A DNA stretch of 64,000 nt, from positions 186,001-250,000 of the forward strand of contig JAUVXW010000001.1 in assembly GCA_030603385.1 (NCBI GenBank), given 5' to 3'. Within the stretch, counting starts at the first letter, position 1, and each line of letters opens with the position of its first letter. The DNA is from Promethearchaeota archaeon. Its GTDB lineage: Archaea > Asgardarchaeota > Lokiarchaeia > Sigyniarchaeales > SOKP01. Made by a program: the position numbers and the translations under genes. Positions 44,779 to 54,328 of the stretch are shown here, piece by piece. The notes below the pieces were generated by a model. It made no database searches, had not been told where the DNA came from, and saw only the letters and a list, made by a program, of their open reading frames with translations.

Positions 44779-45696
44779 TTATTCTATCATTAATTCTGCT
44801 AAAAGGGCTTTTCTCATCGGAATACCATAAGAAGCTTGTTTAAAATAAATTGCCTTTTCAGAATTATCAACACCAGGAGAAATTTCTGTTATTCGAGGTA
44901 AAGGATGTAATAAACGAAATTCATCCTTTGTGTTTTCAAGATCATTTTCTCTAAAAGTGTAAAAATCTTTCACTTTTTCATATTCTTCTAAATCAATAAA
45001 CCTTTCTTTCTGAACTCGGGTCATATAAAGTACATCTAATATGTTTAAAATCTTTCTGTAATCCGTTATTTCCTTATATTTCATATGTCGTTGTTGTAAG
45101 AAATCTTTATCTCGATTTCTCATTTTCAATTCGACAGGACTTATGAAATAAATATTAACATCAAAATTAGATAAAAGAATTGAGAGTGAATGGACTGTTC
45201 TGCCATACTTAAGGTCTCCCATTAATCCTATATTCAAGCCATTCAATGTGCCGAATTCTTCAGTTATGGTTAAGAGATCTAATAATGCTTGAGTGGGATG
45301 TTCTCCACTTCCAGAACCCGCATTAATGACTGGGACCTGTGCGAATTTTGAAGCCATTCTCGCAGCACCTTCAAGCGAGTGCCTCATCACAATACAATCA
45401 CAATAATTTTCTACTGTCCTAATTGTATCCGCAATACTCTCGCCTTTTTTAATGGAGGAAACATCTCCAGAATGAAACCCAATTACATTCCCTCCTAATC
45501 TATACATGGCAGATTCAAAACTAAGTCGAGTACGAGTAGAAGGTTCGAAAAACAAGGTTGCAAGAATTTTACCCCTCAGAAGATTTGAGTTTCTTTCACT
45601 TATCATTTCTTTGCCTTTATTCAAGAAATACGCAATATCTTCTCTATCAAATTGCTTTGCACTTATTATTCCTTCGGCAAATTTCTCATGAAGCAT
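44779..45696 (-). CDS. pyrB: Aspartate carbamoyltransferase catalytic chain
   Basis: 305 residues. FEPSTRTRLSFESAM is the carbamoyl-phosphate-binding STRTR motif, HPTQALLDL the second, and RLLHPLPRITEISPGVD the aspartate-side loop. It makes carbamoyl-aspartate in pyrimidine synthesis. The regulatory chain PyrI is not adjacent, which is unusual for archaea. It is convergent with the wHTH/NrdD-like gene, 27 bases apart. Confidence 0.95.
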   Translation of the reverse strand: MLHEKFAEGIISAKQFDREDIAYFLNKGKEMISERNSNLLRGKILATLFFEPSTRTRLSFESAMYRLGGNVIGFHSGDVSSIKKGESIADTIRTVENYCDCIVMRHSLEGAARMASKFAQVPVINAGSGSGEHPTQALLDLLTITEEFGTLNGLNIGLMGDLKYGRTVHSLSILLSNFDVNIYFISPVELKMRNRDKDFLQQRHMKYKEITDYRKILNILDVLYMTRVQKERFIDLEEYEKVKDFYTFRENDLENTKDEFRLLHPLPRITEISPGVDNSEKAIYFKQASYGIPMRKALLAELMIE

Positions 45697-45856
45697 TTAA
45701 ATTCTCATTTATAATGTTTTTATTAACATTATGAAAGTAAGATTTAAATTTTTTATTATTAAACTATGGTTTTTCAAAAGAAATAGGCTAAACTAATAAA
45801 ATTTAAAATTTATAAATAATTAAATTAGTTAATTAGATAAAATTAATATTTTAAAT

Positions 45857-46138
45857 ATGAAGTACCCTAAAACCACAAGGAAATATTGCCCCAGTTGTCG
45901 TTCACATCAGATACATAATGTTTCATTGTACAAAAAGGGCAAAGAACGTGCTCTTAATCATGGAAGACGTCGATTAGAGAGGAAGAAAAGAGGTTATGGA
46001 AGTTTTCCAAAAGAGATTTTTAAAAAAAACGCAAAAACTAATAAAAGAAGCACTCCTGTTTTAGAATGTACTAAGTGCAATAAGAAGCAATACGCCAAAT
46101 CCTATCGTGTTAAAAGACTTGAATTACAAGAAGTATAA
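45857..46138 (+). CDS. rpl44e: 50S ribosomal protein L44e (eL42)
   Basis: 93 residues. MKYPKTTRKYCPSCRSHQIHNV and the later LECTKCNKKQYAK give the zinc-binding CxxC pairs. The basic middle (GRRRLERKKRGYGSFPKEIF) is typical. It is located near the tRNA E-site. It is followed by S27e, the universal archaeal neighbour. Confidence 0.95.
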   Translation: MKYPKTTRKYCPSCRSHQIHNVSLYKKGKERALNHGRRRLERKKRGYGSFPKEIFKKNAKTNKRSTPVLECTKCNKKQYAKSYRVKRLELQEV

Positions 46139-46159
46139 CCAATAAGGAGGTAAAAATTA

Positions 46160-46366
46160 ATGGCAAACAATAAAAAATCAAAAATTCTAATACCGCAACC
46201 AAAAAGTAGGTTTTTACGTGTGAAATGTTTAAATTGCGGAAACCAGCAAATTATTTTTGGATGTTCGGCAACTGATGTGGAATGTTTAGTGTGTGGAAAA
46301 ACTTTACTCCAATCCACGGGTGGTAAAGCTCGAATTCTTACTAAAATTTTAGAAGTTCTTTCTTAA
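46160..46366 (+). CDS. rps27e: 30S ribosomal protein S27e (eS27)
   Basis: 68 residues with the zinc ribbon: [20 protein letters not shown], then [27 protein letters not shown] (46143-46149) is a strong ribosome site. It is co-transcribed with L44e. Confidence 0.95.
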   Translation: MANNKKSKILIPQPKSRFLRVKCLNCGNQQIIFGCSATDVECLVCGKTLLQSTGGKARILTKILEVLS

Positions 46367-46404
46367 TTACAAATTTTTGCGTTCTATTCCTTCTTGATTT
46401 AATA

Positions 46405-46429
46405 AGTTCGTGAAACCGAACTTTCACGA
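46405..46429. terminator. Two overlapping, mutually exclusive hairpins between convergent genes
   Basis: AGTTCG (46405-46410) pairs with CGAACT (46417-46422). TCGTGAAA (46408-46415) pairs with TTTCACGA (46422-46429). The arms overlap, so only one can form. The site lies between the converging rps27e and tfs genes and is the likely termination or processing region. Confidence 0.4.
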
Positions 46430-46485
46430 TTAAACTTCAATATCGTAGTAATATAATTATTTAGTTTTCCAGATAAAAAATTTTA

Positions 46486-46818
46486 TTACTCTTCACGCCA
46501 CGTGTGTTTACACTTTACACATCTAAAAAAATGAGTACTTGGCTCATCAGAGCTTCTAATTTGTATATGCCAAGTTTCAGCCTCCTTATGTTGACATTTG
46601 GGGCAAATTTTTTTAACTATAGGATGAATAGAAATTTTATCTTCTTTGTTAACTATTATCAGATTTTTTTCTAAAGCTTCTTTCTTCTTCTGAACACTTT
46701 CAAAATCTATTGCAGTGTCTAGATTTTCTTGATAACCACACTTACATGCAAGATATCCGTTTCCATCTTCCGTTTTTTTGCGTAAAAGATTTGAACACTC
46801 TGGACAGAATTGTACCAT
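46486..46818 (-). CDS. tfs: Transcription factor S (TFS)
   Basis: 110 residues with two zinc ribbons: FCPECSNLLRKK...ACKCGYQ and CPKCQHKEAETWHIQIRSSDEPSTHFFRCVKCKHTW. The C-terminal RSSDEPST loop carries the Asp-Glu pair that stimulates RNA cleavage in backtracked RNA polymerase. Architecture resembles Rpb9 plus the TFIIS C-domain. Confidence 0.95.
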   Translation of the reverse strand: MVQFCPECSNLLRKKTEDGNGYLACKCGYQENLDTAIDFESVQKKKEALEKNLIIVNKEDKISIHPIVKKICPKCQHKEAETWHIQIRSSDEPSTHFFRCVKCKHTWREE

Positions 46819-46843
46819 TTGTTATATCCTATAGTTTTTCTTA

Positions 46844-47161
46844 TTATTCATATTCCTTTTTTAATTCATAAAGCTTTAGATAGTATTTAAAATTTAATTT
46901 ATTCATGTCTTGGATGATTTCTGCCACAATTGTTTTTCCTCCATCCATACTAATGACAAGTTCACCAATGACATTAATTAAATCATTTTTCTTATTTCTA
47001 AAATCAAGATTTTTAATATCAACATTAATTTGTCCGGTTTTATCATCTAAAATGAGGTGTTCTTTTTCAATAAGATCTTTTATATAACCAGTTACTTGAA
47101 TTCTAACATCATTATTTTTGATATCTTTTATCGTTCTTTGTTTCGCAGATTGTGATGACAT
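46844..47161 (-). CDS. Small OB-fold nucleic-acid-binding protein
   Basis: 105 residues. IKDIKNNDVRIQVTGYIKDL, HLILDDKTGQINVDIKNLDF and DLINVIGELVISMDGGKTIVAEIIQDM give the beta-barrel pattern of an OB fold of RPA/SSB-accessory type (RMI2/Stn1/RPA-like). Located between TFS and PCNA, 26 bp from TFS, which suggests a DNA-replication or transcription role. The family is unclear. Confidence 0.65.
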   Translation of the reverse strand: MSSQSAKQRTIKDIKNNDVRIQVTGYIKDLIEKEHLILDDKTGQINVDIKNLDFRNKKNDLINVIGELVISMDGGKTIVAEIIQDMNKLNFKYYLKLYELKKEYE

Positions 47162-47339
47162 TTTTTCTTTAAAAAACTCAAAATTTAATACTACTATACA
47201 TTGAAAATTTAGGATAAGTATAAATAATTAATTTAATACATAGAATTGATTTTATTAAAAGACTAATATTAAACATTATTAATAATGCTAATAAAACATT
47301 ATTATCTTAATTATAATTGAATAAAGGTACTGAAAGAAT

Positions 47340-48143
47340 ATGAGCTTTACGTTAAAATTGGAAAATAGTCGGATATTGAAAGGGATTGTTGAAACTCTTG
47401 CCAGTATTATAGATGAAACTGAGTTTCGAGTCACTCCTAAAGAGTTTACAATTTCAGCGATGGATCCTAGTAGAATCTGTTTATTAAAATTATCGTTAAA
47501 AAAGGATGATTTTGATGATTATCAATGTAGTAAAGAATCAAAAGTTGGTTTAAATTTGGATGATCTGGATAAGATCTTGAAGAGGAGTGCTGCTAATGAT
47601 TCGGTTGAGATTGACTTTAACGAAACTGACCAAAAAATAAAAATAAAAATGCAAAGGGAAGGAGTATCACGAACAAGAACATTTAGTCTAGCTTTATTAG
47701 ATATTGATATCGAAGAAATTCCAATGGATAATTTACTAAAGATAGAATATCCATCGAGTTGGGTATTAGACCCAGATTTTTTAGTAGAGGCAATAAAGGA
47801 TGCTGAAATTTATTCCGAAATTCTTAATATAAACGCCAATGAAGGACAGGGACTCATTTTTAGCTCATCAGGGCAAATTGGTGAAATGGAATACGATCTC
47901 AATGAAGATGATTTAATCGAGAGTGAACTCCAAGGTTCAAGCAGCGGGGCTTATTCCTTAACATTTCTTAAAGCTATTTTAAAAATTGCTTCAATTACAG
48001 AGAAATTGGAAATATCTTTAAAGACTGATCATCCCTTGAAAATGAATTTTGATCTTCTTGAAGGTGGAAAACTAAGCTACTTCCTTGCACCAAGAGTAGA
48101 AGAAGAAGAATTTGATGAAAACGAGGATATGGACGAATTTTAA
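47340..48143 (+). CDS. pcn: DNA polymerase sliding clamp PCNA
   Basis: 267 residues. FTLKLENSRILKGIVETLAS at the start, EFTISAMDPSRICLLKLSL, VGLNLDDLDKILKRS, and SYFLAPRVEEEEFDENEDMD at the end are the archaeal PCNA signature, a little longer than usual because of the acidic tail. Forms the ring that tethers polymerase and other partners. It heads a replication cluster with primase and GINS. Confidence 0.95.
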   Translation: MSFTLKLENSRILKGIVETLASIIDETEFRVTPKEFTISAMDPSRICLLKLSLKKDDFDDYQCSKESKVGLNLDDLDKILKRSAANDSVEIDFNETDQKIKIKMQREGVSRTRTFSLALLDIDIEEIPMDNLLKIEYPSSWVLDPDFLVEAIKDAEIYSEILNINANEGQGLIFSSSGQIGEMEYDLNEDDLIESELQGSSSGAYSLTFLKAILKIASITEKLEISLKTDHPLKMNFDLLEGGKLSYFLAPRVEEEEFDENEDMDEF

Positions 48144-48265
48144 TCAGCTCCTTTTTTATTAAAATTATTATAAAACCAATTAACTCGTAATAATTAAAAC
48201 AAAATATCAATCATTTTCAAATAGATTAATTTATTTCCTTTTTAAAAAGTGAGGTAACAGGAGCT

Positions 48266-49459
48266 TTGAGCATTCCAACTGAATTAATAAATCGTTATCC
48301 ATGGCTCCCATCGTTAAAAAAACATTATTCTGAAATTGCTTCAAGATCTCCATCTATGTTCATTTCCGAAGTATTTTCAAAAGACTTTGGGAGTGATTTA
48401 AAAGAAAGACTTTTAGATTTATTTGAAGCAGCTTTCGATAATTTGGAAGAAATTTCTGATTACAAAAGTGATAGGTTAAATGTATATGTATATTTATTAT
48501 TAAATATCTTTCTCTATGCTTTAGATAATCAAATGATTACTAATCGATTAGCCAATCTCTATTCTAAAATAACCTATAACGAGTTAATCAAAGAAAATAA
48601 TGATGCTAATCTCTATAACATATGCCAAGATCTAGGGTTAAAAATAAGGTATTATGAACCACCAATTAATTATGGCGTGAATATTGTAAAAGATCATCAT
48701 CAAAAACTTGAGACTAATTTCACAATTCATTTTATTGATTATTTAAGTCTTGCATCAAACTTAAGAGATGAATACAGAAAATTAGCACATAATTCTCTTT
48801 TAGAGGGTTATGTATTCATTCAAAACAAAAGACTAATTCGTCTAATTCAAGAATATGTAAGAAATAAACTTCTTATTAAAGAAGCTGAGGATAAAGAATC
48901 ATTAAAAGCATTTTTAAAAGAAGTTTCAGATATTAAAGATTTCAAAGAGATACTTGAAAAAGTTTTAAATACGTGGACAGAACGAAAAGAAGAGTTTGAA
49001 TACACATTTAAAATTAATTTTGAAAGTGAAACAGAATTATTAACATTATTTCCTCCATGTGTAAATGAAATACTGAAGAAAACACAAGAAGGCCAAAATC
49101 TAATTCATAACGAAAGGCTTTTTATTGTTTGGTTTTTACTTGCTCTTGAATATCCCGTGGAGAAGGTTGTGGATTTATTTTCAACATTACCTGATTTTAA
49201 CAGAGAGAAAACTACCTACCAAGTCAATTATGCAAAAAAGAAAAATTATATTCCATATAAATGCTTAACATTAAAGTCTCTAAATTTATGCTTAGCCGTA
49301 AAATATAAGGATGAGCTATGTTTAACTGGTTATGGTTCAGTTGAACCTAGTGAAAGAAAAAAAATAGCTCATCCCTTATTTTATACTCGGATAAAGAAAT
49401 ATAGGGCCTCTAGAGATGAGAATTACAAAAAAAAAGAATTAGCCAAAGAAAATGAGTGA
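48266..49459 (+). CDS. priL: DNA primase large subunit PriL
   Basis: 397 residues, TTG 48266 with ACAGGAG upstream. LSIPTELINRYPWLPSLKKHY at the start. The C-terminal iron-sulfur domain is marked by Cys in FPPCVNEIL, YKCLTLKSLNLCLAVKYKDELC and HPLFYTRIKKY, the four-cysteine 4Fe-4S pattern of archaeal/eukaryotic large primase. Its end overlaps priS by eight bases. Confidence 0.93.
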   Translation: MSIPTELINRYPWLPSLKKHYSEIASRSPSMFISEVFSKDFGSDLKERLLDLFEAAFDNLEEISDYKSDRLNVYVYLLLNIFLYALDNQMITNRLANLYSKITYNELIKENNDANLYNICQDLGLKIRYYEPPINYGVNIVKDHHQKLETNFTIHFIDYLSLASNLRDEYRKLAHNSLLEGYVFIQNKRLIRLIQEYVRNKLLIKEAEDKESLKAFLKEVSDIKDFKEILEKVLNTWTERKEEFEYTFKINFESETELLTLFPPCVNEILKKTQEGQNLIHNERLFIVWFLLALEYPVEKVVDLFSTLPDFNREKTTYQVNYAKKKNYIPYKCLTLKSLNLCLAVKYKDELCLTGYGSVEPSERKKIAHPLFYTRIKKYRASRDENYKKKELAKENE

Positions 49460-50738
49460 TATCGCATATCTAAAACGCCTATTCCGAACATATTATAAAG
49501 AGAAGAGATCAGAAATCCCCACCGTAAGTTTATTTGACAATCGAGAATTCGGTTATATTCCATGGGATAAACAAATAATAATGAAAAGACACATGAGTTT
49601 TAAAAGTCAAGATAGTATAACAAAACATTTAATTAATGAGGGGCCCAGACATGTTTATTTTAGTGGTGCTCTTTATGAACAACCAGAAATCCAAGATATG
49701 GACGGGAAAGGCTATCAGGGTTGCGATTTTATTGTTGATATTGATGTAGATCATTTTTATACTCCTTGTAAGGAAGATCATGATTTCTGGTATTGTAAGG
49801 AATGTGGAAAAAGCGGATTGGGAATGGTACATAAGTGTCCCAAATGTGGTAAATCAAAAATTAAAACATTAGCATGGATTTGTGATAAATGTTTAGATGT
49901 CGCTAAAGGAGAAATAATTAAATTGATTTATGATTTTTTAATTCCTGATTTTGGGATAAGCTTAAGCCAAATGAGGATAGCTTTTTCAGGGCATCGAGGT
50001 TATCACTTGAAAATTGAAAGTGAACAAATTAGAAATCTGTCCAGTAATGAGAGGAGGGAAATTGCAGATTATGTATCAGGAGAAAATATCTCCCTTGAAA
50101 TTTTAGGCTTACAGAAGAAGAGTGGAACTTTTTATAGTTTTTCAGGTGATACCTATGGGTGGCCAAAGAAGATTATTAGAAAAACTTATGAAATACTGAA
50201 AAAACCTAATTCAGAAATTCATGAATTGTTATCAGAAAAAGAAAAATTCGATTTTAGCGATAATTATATTAAGGGCTTTCTAAATTCTAAGCAAGATTTT
50301 ATTGATAAGATTGCTAATAATAAATACTTTATATTACCCTCAATTGAGGGTTTTGGAATGACTAATTGGAGAAAATTTTTCACAGGAATAGTTCATGAAG
50401 TTGGAGTAGAAATTGATACTCCTGTAACTATTGATATCCATAGACTGATCAGGTATCCTGGATCTTTACATGGAAAGACTGGGTTTAAAGTCCAAGAAAT
50501 ATTTCCTGATGAGCTTGATGATTTTAATCCCTTAGATGAAGTAAATGAAAAACTAGATCCAATTGTTTTTGAAAGCAAGGTGCAAACTACTCAGAAATTG
50601 GAAGTATTAGAGGCACAAGTACCAGCCACAAAAATCAAAGGGAAAACTTATGGACCTTATACTAAAGGTGAAATAATCGAAGTCCCTCATCATATTGCTA
50701 TATTCCTTTTATGCAAAGAAGTAGTAAAAACCATATAA
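49452..50738 (+). CDS. priS: DNA primase small (catalytic) subunit PriS
   Basis: 428 residues. FIVDIDVDHFY carries the catalytic Asp96 and Asp98, followed by a zinc knuckle (CKECGKSGLGMVHKCPKCGKSK). SGHRGYHLKI (179-188) is the conserved SxRGxH nucleotide site. Makes RNA/DNA primers with PriL. The extra CxxC pairs before the catalytic loop make a bigger zinc region than in bacteria-type relatives. Confidence 0.95.
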   Translation: MSDIAYLKRLFRTYYKEKRSEIPTVSLFDNREFGYIPWDKQIIMKRHMSFKSQDSITKHLINEGPRHVYFSGALYEQPEIQDMDGKGYQGCDFIVDIDVDHFYTPCKEDHDFWYCKECGKSGLGMVHKCPKCGKSKIKTLAWICDKCLDVAKGEIIKLIYDFLIPDFGISLSQMRIAFSGHRGYHLKIESEQIRNLSSNERREIADYVSGENISLEILGLQKKSGTFYSFSGDTYGWPKKIIRKTYEILKKPNSEIHELLSEKEKFDFSDNYIKGFLNSKQDFIDKIANNKYFILPSIEGFGMTNWRKFFTGIVHEVGVEIDTPVTIDIHRLIRYPGSLHGKTGFKVQEIFPDELDDFNPLDEVNEKLDPIVFESKVQTTQKLEVLEAQVPATKIKGKTYGPYTKGEIIEVPHHIAIFLLCKEVVKTI

Positions 50739-50799
50739 GTTAAAAATTTATTTACATGAACACTAGTTTAGTATATTAAAGTGAAAAGTTTCGATATTA

Positions 50800-51468
50800 A
50801 TGGATTTAAAAAAAGATTATGAGAATCTTTATCAGCATTGGCTTAATGAATTCCAACAAGTAGATTTAACTAAATTAAATCAGAAACTTTTTGATAAATA
50901 TAGTAAACTTTTAAATTCTATTGATAATCATCAAGAAAATGGAACTGATAATATTAAATTCCAAGTATTTGAATCTTATAAAAAAAATATTAACTATTTA
51001 TACGAAGATCTTTTAAGGATGAGAGAGCTTAAAATTATCAATACCGCTCTTGCTCTTAAAGAAATTAATATTGGTAATGTTATTGAAGCTGAAAAATTAC
51101 TTTACCAAAATTTAGTAAGTTCAATTAAAGGATATAAAAAAGTAAAAGCTATTTCGATTTTTGAAGGTGGAGAAGAATTAAAAACTGAAGAAATTATTGA
51201 ATCTAAAGTTGAAATTGAACCAGAAATTGGACAATCAGAATTATCCTTAAAAGAAAAAGAATCTATTATCTCTGAAATAGCCAATGAACAAAAGACAGAA
51301 CAAGTGGATTTTACTTTATTAAGATTTGTAAGGAAAACACCACCATTAGTTGGAATTGATCTTATTAATTATGGGCCATTCGAAGAGGAGGATATTGCTT
51401 ATATTCCCTCTCAAAATGCTATTATCCTTGTATTAGAAAAATTTGCAGAAAAAGTAGAAATCCCTTAA
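50800..51468 (+). CDS. GINS complex subunit
   Basis: 222 residues. The N-terminal helical A-domain includes NINYLYEDLLRMRELKIINT. The C-terminal B-domain has LLRFVRKTPPLVGIDLINYGPFEEEDIAYIPSQNA, characteristic of the Gins15/Sld5-Psf1-type GINS. An acidic linker separates them. GINS joins MCM and other factors in the replicative helicase. It lies in line after PCNA-PriL-PriS. Confidence 0.85.
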   Translation: MDLKKDYENLYQHWLNEFQQVDLTKLNQKLFDKYSKLLNSIDNHQENGTDNIKFQVFESYKKNINYLYEDLLRMRELKIINTALALKEINIGNVIEAEKLLYQNLVSSIKGYKKVKAISIFEGGEELKTEEIIESKVEIEPEIGQSELSLKEKESIISEIANEQKTEQVDFTLLRFVRKTPPLVGIDLINYGPFEEEDIAYIPSQNAIILVLEKFAEKVEIP

Positions 51469-51471
51469 TAA

Positions 51472-51657
51472 TCAGTTAAATTTTTTTTCAAATTCTTCTT
51501 TAAAATAGATTAATCGATATTTACCATATTTATCCATTAAAGAAAATTTTGGAGGTCTTGGATTTACCAACTGACCCTTACAGTAACGACACTTTGAATT
51601 AGGGTTTGCTAAACCGTATCTCTTACAGCTACTACACTTCTGTAAATATTTTGTCAT
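51472..51657 (-). CDS. nop10: Ribosome biogenesis protein Nop10
   Basis: 61 residues. KYLQKCSSCKRYGLANPNSKCRYCKGQLVNPRPPKFS has the zinc CxxC pairs and the PRPPKF segment of Nop10, a core protein of the H/ACA guide-RNP for rRNA pseudouridylation. It follows aIF2-alpha by 28 bp, the standard archaeal pair. Confidence 0.95.
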   Translation of the reverse strand: MTKYLQKCSSCKRYGLANPNSKCRYCKGQLVNPRPPKFSLMDKYGKYRLIYFKEEFEKKFN

Positions 51658-51685
51658 AGGATAGTCAAATATATTAATTTAGGAT

Positions 51686-52507
51686 CTAGTCTCTTATGAA
51701 TTCAAATGTACCATTATACTGACCTGTTTTTTGTTCAATAATATCTAAAGCATCAGACAATATATTTTCTGCGTCTAAATAGTCTTTTGTTATAACTTCT
51801 AATCGGTAAAATGGTGCAGCTAAATAATTAATCGTAATATTACGAGTTAACTCTGAGTCAATGACTTTTAAAGCTTCAATTAATGATTCTTTAATTTGCT
51901 CTATTCCATTTTCTGAATTAAATGATAGCTTAACTTTCCCAGATATACTTACTGTTGAAATTTCTACATTCTCATCTACTATTTTTAATAATACCGTTCT
52001 AATTTCGTCAGTAACTCCTTCTAAATTGCTTAAAATCTCTTCTCCGTGTTCCTTCAGATTCTCTATAGCCTCCTGATAAGTATCAAAAAAATCTAAGACA
52101 GGAAATCCAATTAATTCATAAGCTTCATCGAGATTCATGTTAACTCCTTCAGTTTCTGTAAGGAATTGCAATAAATTCTCATATTTCACTGCATATTTCC
52201 ATTCTTTTAGCCTAATCTCTTTCTGAGCTGAATTTACTCTTCTTAATGACATATCGACGTGACCTTTTTCTGGATCAACGCGTAATACACGTAATACTAT
52301 TCTCTGGCCAATTCGAACAAAATTTCTTATATTCTTAATCCACCTAGAGCTTATCTCTGATATATGTATCATTCCTCTTGCTGTTTCCTCAGAATATAAG
52401 CCTTCATAGTCAACCAGATCAACGTAAACATATTGCTTTTGAACTTCAGTAACCTTTGCTATGACAAACTCCCCATCCTTTGGAAATTTTGCTCTACTTT
52501 TTACCAT
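51686..52507 (-). CDS. eif2a: Translation initiation factor aIF2, alpha subunit
   Basis: 273 residues. S1 domain FPKDGEFVIAKVTEVQKQYVYVDLVDY, then RGMIHISEISSRWIKNIRNFVRIGQRIVLRVLRVDPEKGHVDMSLRRV, a helical middle and a C-terminal alpha-beta domain. With the beta and gamma subunits it carries initiator tRNA. It is co-transcribed with Nop10. Confidence 0.94.
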   Translation of the reverse strand: MVKSRAKFPKDGEFVIAKVTEVQKQYVYVDLVDYEGLYSEETARGMIHISEISSRWIKNIRNFVRIGQRIVLRVLRVDPEKGHVDMSLRRVNSAQKEIRLKEWKYAVKYENLLQFLTETEGVNMNLDEAYELIGFPVLDFFDTYQEAIENLKEHGEEILSNLEGVTDEIRTVLLKIVDENVEISTVSISGKVKLSFNSENGIEQIKESLIEALKVIDSELTRNITINYLAAPFYRLEVITKDYLDAENILSDALDIIEQKTGQYNGTFEFIRD

Positions 52508-52814
52508 AATATTAAATAAATATTGTTTATTCTTTTTCTTTTTTTCAATTATTACGTTATTTAACGATCAATAGTTTTTTATTTTTATTATCTTATTCCC
52601 TTGGAGATTAGAAATAATATCAAAAAAACTTATTTGAGTTTGGTATTTGTATAAGAATTAAATTATAAGATGAAAAAGACCTTAAATTTAGTAGAATATA
52701 GAAAAAAATATAAACTCAACAACATTAAAAAATAACATCTAATGAAAATTATTTTAATTTAGAAATTTAAAATTAAAAGAAATAAATCATAATTAATAGA
52801 GGAAATTGATTAAA
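52508..52814. promoter_or_regulatory. Divergent promoter region of eif2a and tuf
   Basis: About 300 A/T-rich bases between the aIF2-alpha gene on the minus strand and EF-1alpha on the plus strand. Multiple A/T tracts could act as TATA boxes on either side, but no single one can be chosen. No gene is seen. Confidence 0.4.
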
Positions 52815-54113
52815 ATGGTTGATAAACCGCATTTAAATCTTGTGATCATTGGACATATCGATCATGGCAAATCTACCATGATGGGGGCGCTTCTTATCGA
52901 AACTGGAGCAGTTACTGATAGAGAGGCTCGTGAATTAGAAAAACTCGCAAAAGAATACGATAGAGATTCTTGGTCTTACGCTTTTGTTTTTGACAAGCTA
53001 AAAGAAGAACGACAGCGTGGAATCACAATTGATTTAGCTTTTAGGAAATTTGAAACCCCAAGTCGATACTTTACCATAATAGATGCTCCTGGCCACGCAG
53101 ATTTCGTCAAAAACATGATAACTGGCGCCAGTCAGGCAGATGCTGCTATACTTGTCGTCTCCGGGAAGAAAGGTGAAATGGAGGTTGGAATTGCAGCAAA
53201 TGGACAAACACGTGAACATGCATATTTAGCACAAACTTTAGGTGTAAAGCAACTTGTTGTTGCGGTAAATAAAGCTGATGTTTATGATTATAGTGAAGAT
53301 CGGTTTAATGAAGTTAAAGAATCTGTCGGTGATCTTCTAAAAAATATTGGTTTTAAACTTAAAGACGTACCTTTCGTGCCTACAAGTGGTATGGCAATGG
53401 AGAATCTTTCGAAAAAGAGCGATAAATTGTCATGGTATGATGGTCCAACCTTAATTGATGCAATTGATAACTTTACACTTCCCGAGAAACCAACTGGTAA
53501 ACCTTTAAGACTTCCGATTCAAGATTCCTATAGTATTAAGGGAACGGGTGTTGTACCTGTGGGTCGAGTAGAAACAGGTGTATTGAAGAAGGGCGATAAA
53601 ATAGTAATCATGCCAACTGGCTTCGAAGGAGAAATTAGAACTATTGAAATGCATCATGAGGAAATCTCTCAAGCTGAGCCTGGAGATAATGTTGGTATAA
53701 GCATCCGTGGAATTACCCTGCAAGATGCAGGTCGGGGAGATTGTTTAGGGCATCCTAGTGATCCTCCTACTGTAATTAACCCAAGTGGAAAATGGACGGG
53801 GCAGATAATAGTCATTTGGCACCCAACAGCCATTGCGCAGGGATACACACCTGTCGTCCATGCACACACAGCCCAAGTTGCCGCAAAGTTTGTAAGTTTA
53901 GTTAAAAAACTAGATCAGAAGACAGGGGCTGTAATAGAGGATTCCCCTAAGTTTCTTAAAAGAAATGAATCAGCTATCGTTGAGTTATCTCCAATCAAGA
54001 AAATGTGTCTCGAGAAATATAACGACTTTCCTGAAATGGGCCGATTCGCTGTACGTGATATGGGAAGAACAGCATGTGTTGGAATAGTTAAGGATATTGA
54101 CACGGGAGAATAA
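52815..54113 (+). CDS. tuf: Elongation factor 1-alpha
   Basis: 432 residues from ATG 52815 (TTG 52806 is a weaker start; GAGG lies upstream at 52799-52802). GHIDHGKST (13-21), DAPGHADFVKNMITG and NKAD (AVNKADVYDYS) are the GTPase motifs. GITIDLAFRKF replaces the usual GITIDVAHxKF. Delivers aminoacyl-tRNA to the ribosome. S10 does not follow directly, as it does in many archaea. Confidence 0.96.
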   Translation: MVDKPHLNLVIIGHIDHGKSTMMGALLIETGAVTDREARELEKLAKEYDRDSWSYAFVFDKLKEERQRGITIDLAFRKFETPSRYFTIIDAPGHADFVKNMITGASQADAAILVVSGKKGEMEVGIAANGQTREHAYLAQTLGVKQLVVAVNKADVYDYSEDRFNEVKESVGDLLKNIGFKLKDVPFVPTSGMAMENLSKKSDKLSWYDGPTLIDAIDNFTLPEKPTGKPLRLPIQDSYSIKGTGVVPVGRVETGVLKKGDKIVIMPTGFEGEIRTIEMHHEEISQAEPGDNVGISIRGITLQDAGRGDCLGHPSDPPTVINPSGKWTGQIIVIWHPTAIAQGYTPVVHAHTAQVAAKFVSLVKKLDQKTGAVIEDSPKFLKRNESAIVELSPIKKMCLEKYNDFPEMGRFAVRDMGRTACVGIVKDIDTGE

Positions 54114-54120
54114 AGAAATC

Positions 54121-54150
54121 TTTTTTTTTTGAACTTTTTTATTTTATACT
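54121..54150 (+). terminator. Poly-T terminator after tuf
   Basis: A ten-T run, GAAC and six T lie seven bases after the EF-1alpha stop. Archaeal RNA polymerase stops at such tracts, and a highly expressed gene is expected to carry one. Confidence 0.55.
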
Positions 54151-54328
54151 TATTTTGATTTATAGGTTTTTGTAATTTTATTGTATAATTCTGAATTTTT
54201 TTTTAAGCTATTTTTGGATTCAGCTTAGCTTTATATTGGAATATTCCCATGTTATATGAATATTATTTTAATTCTTGAAGCTTTAATCACCTTTTCTTAG
54301 TAAGAAGATTCTAATAAGAGAAGGTTGA

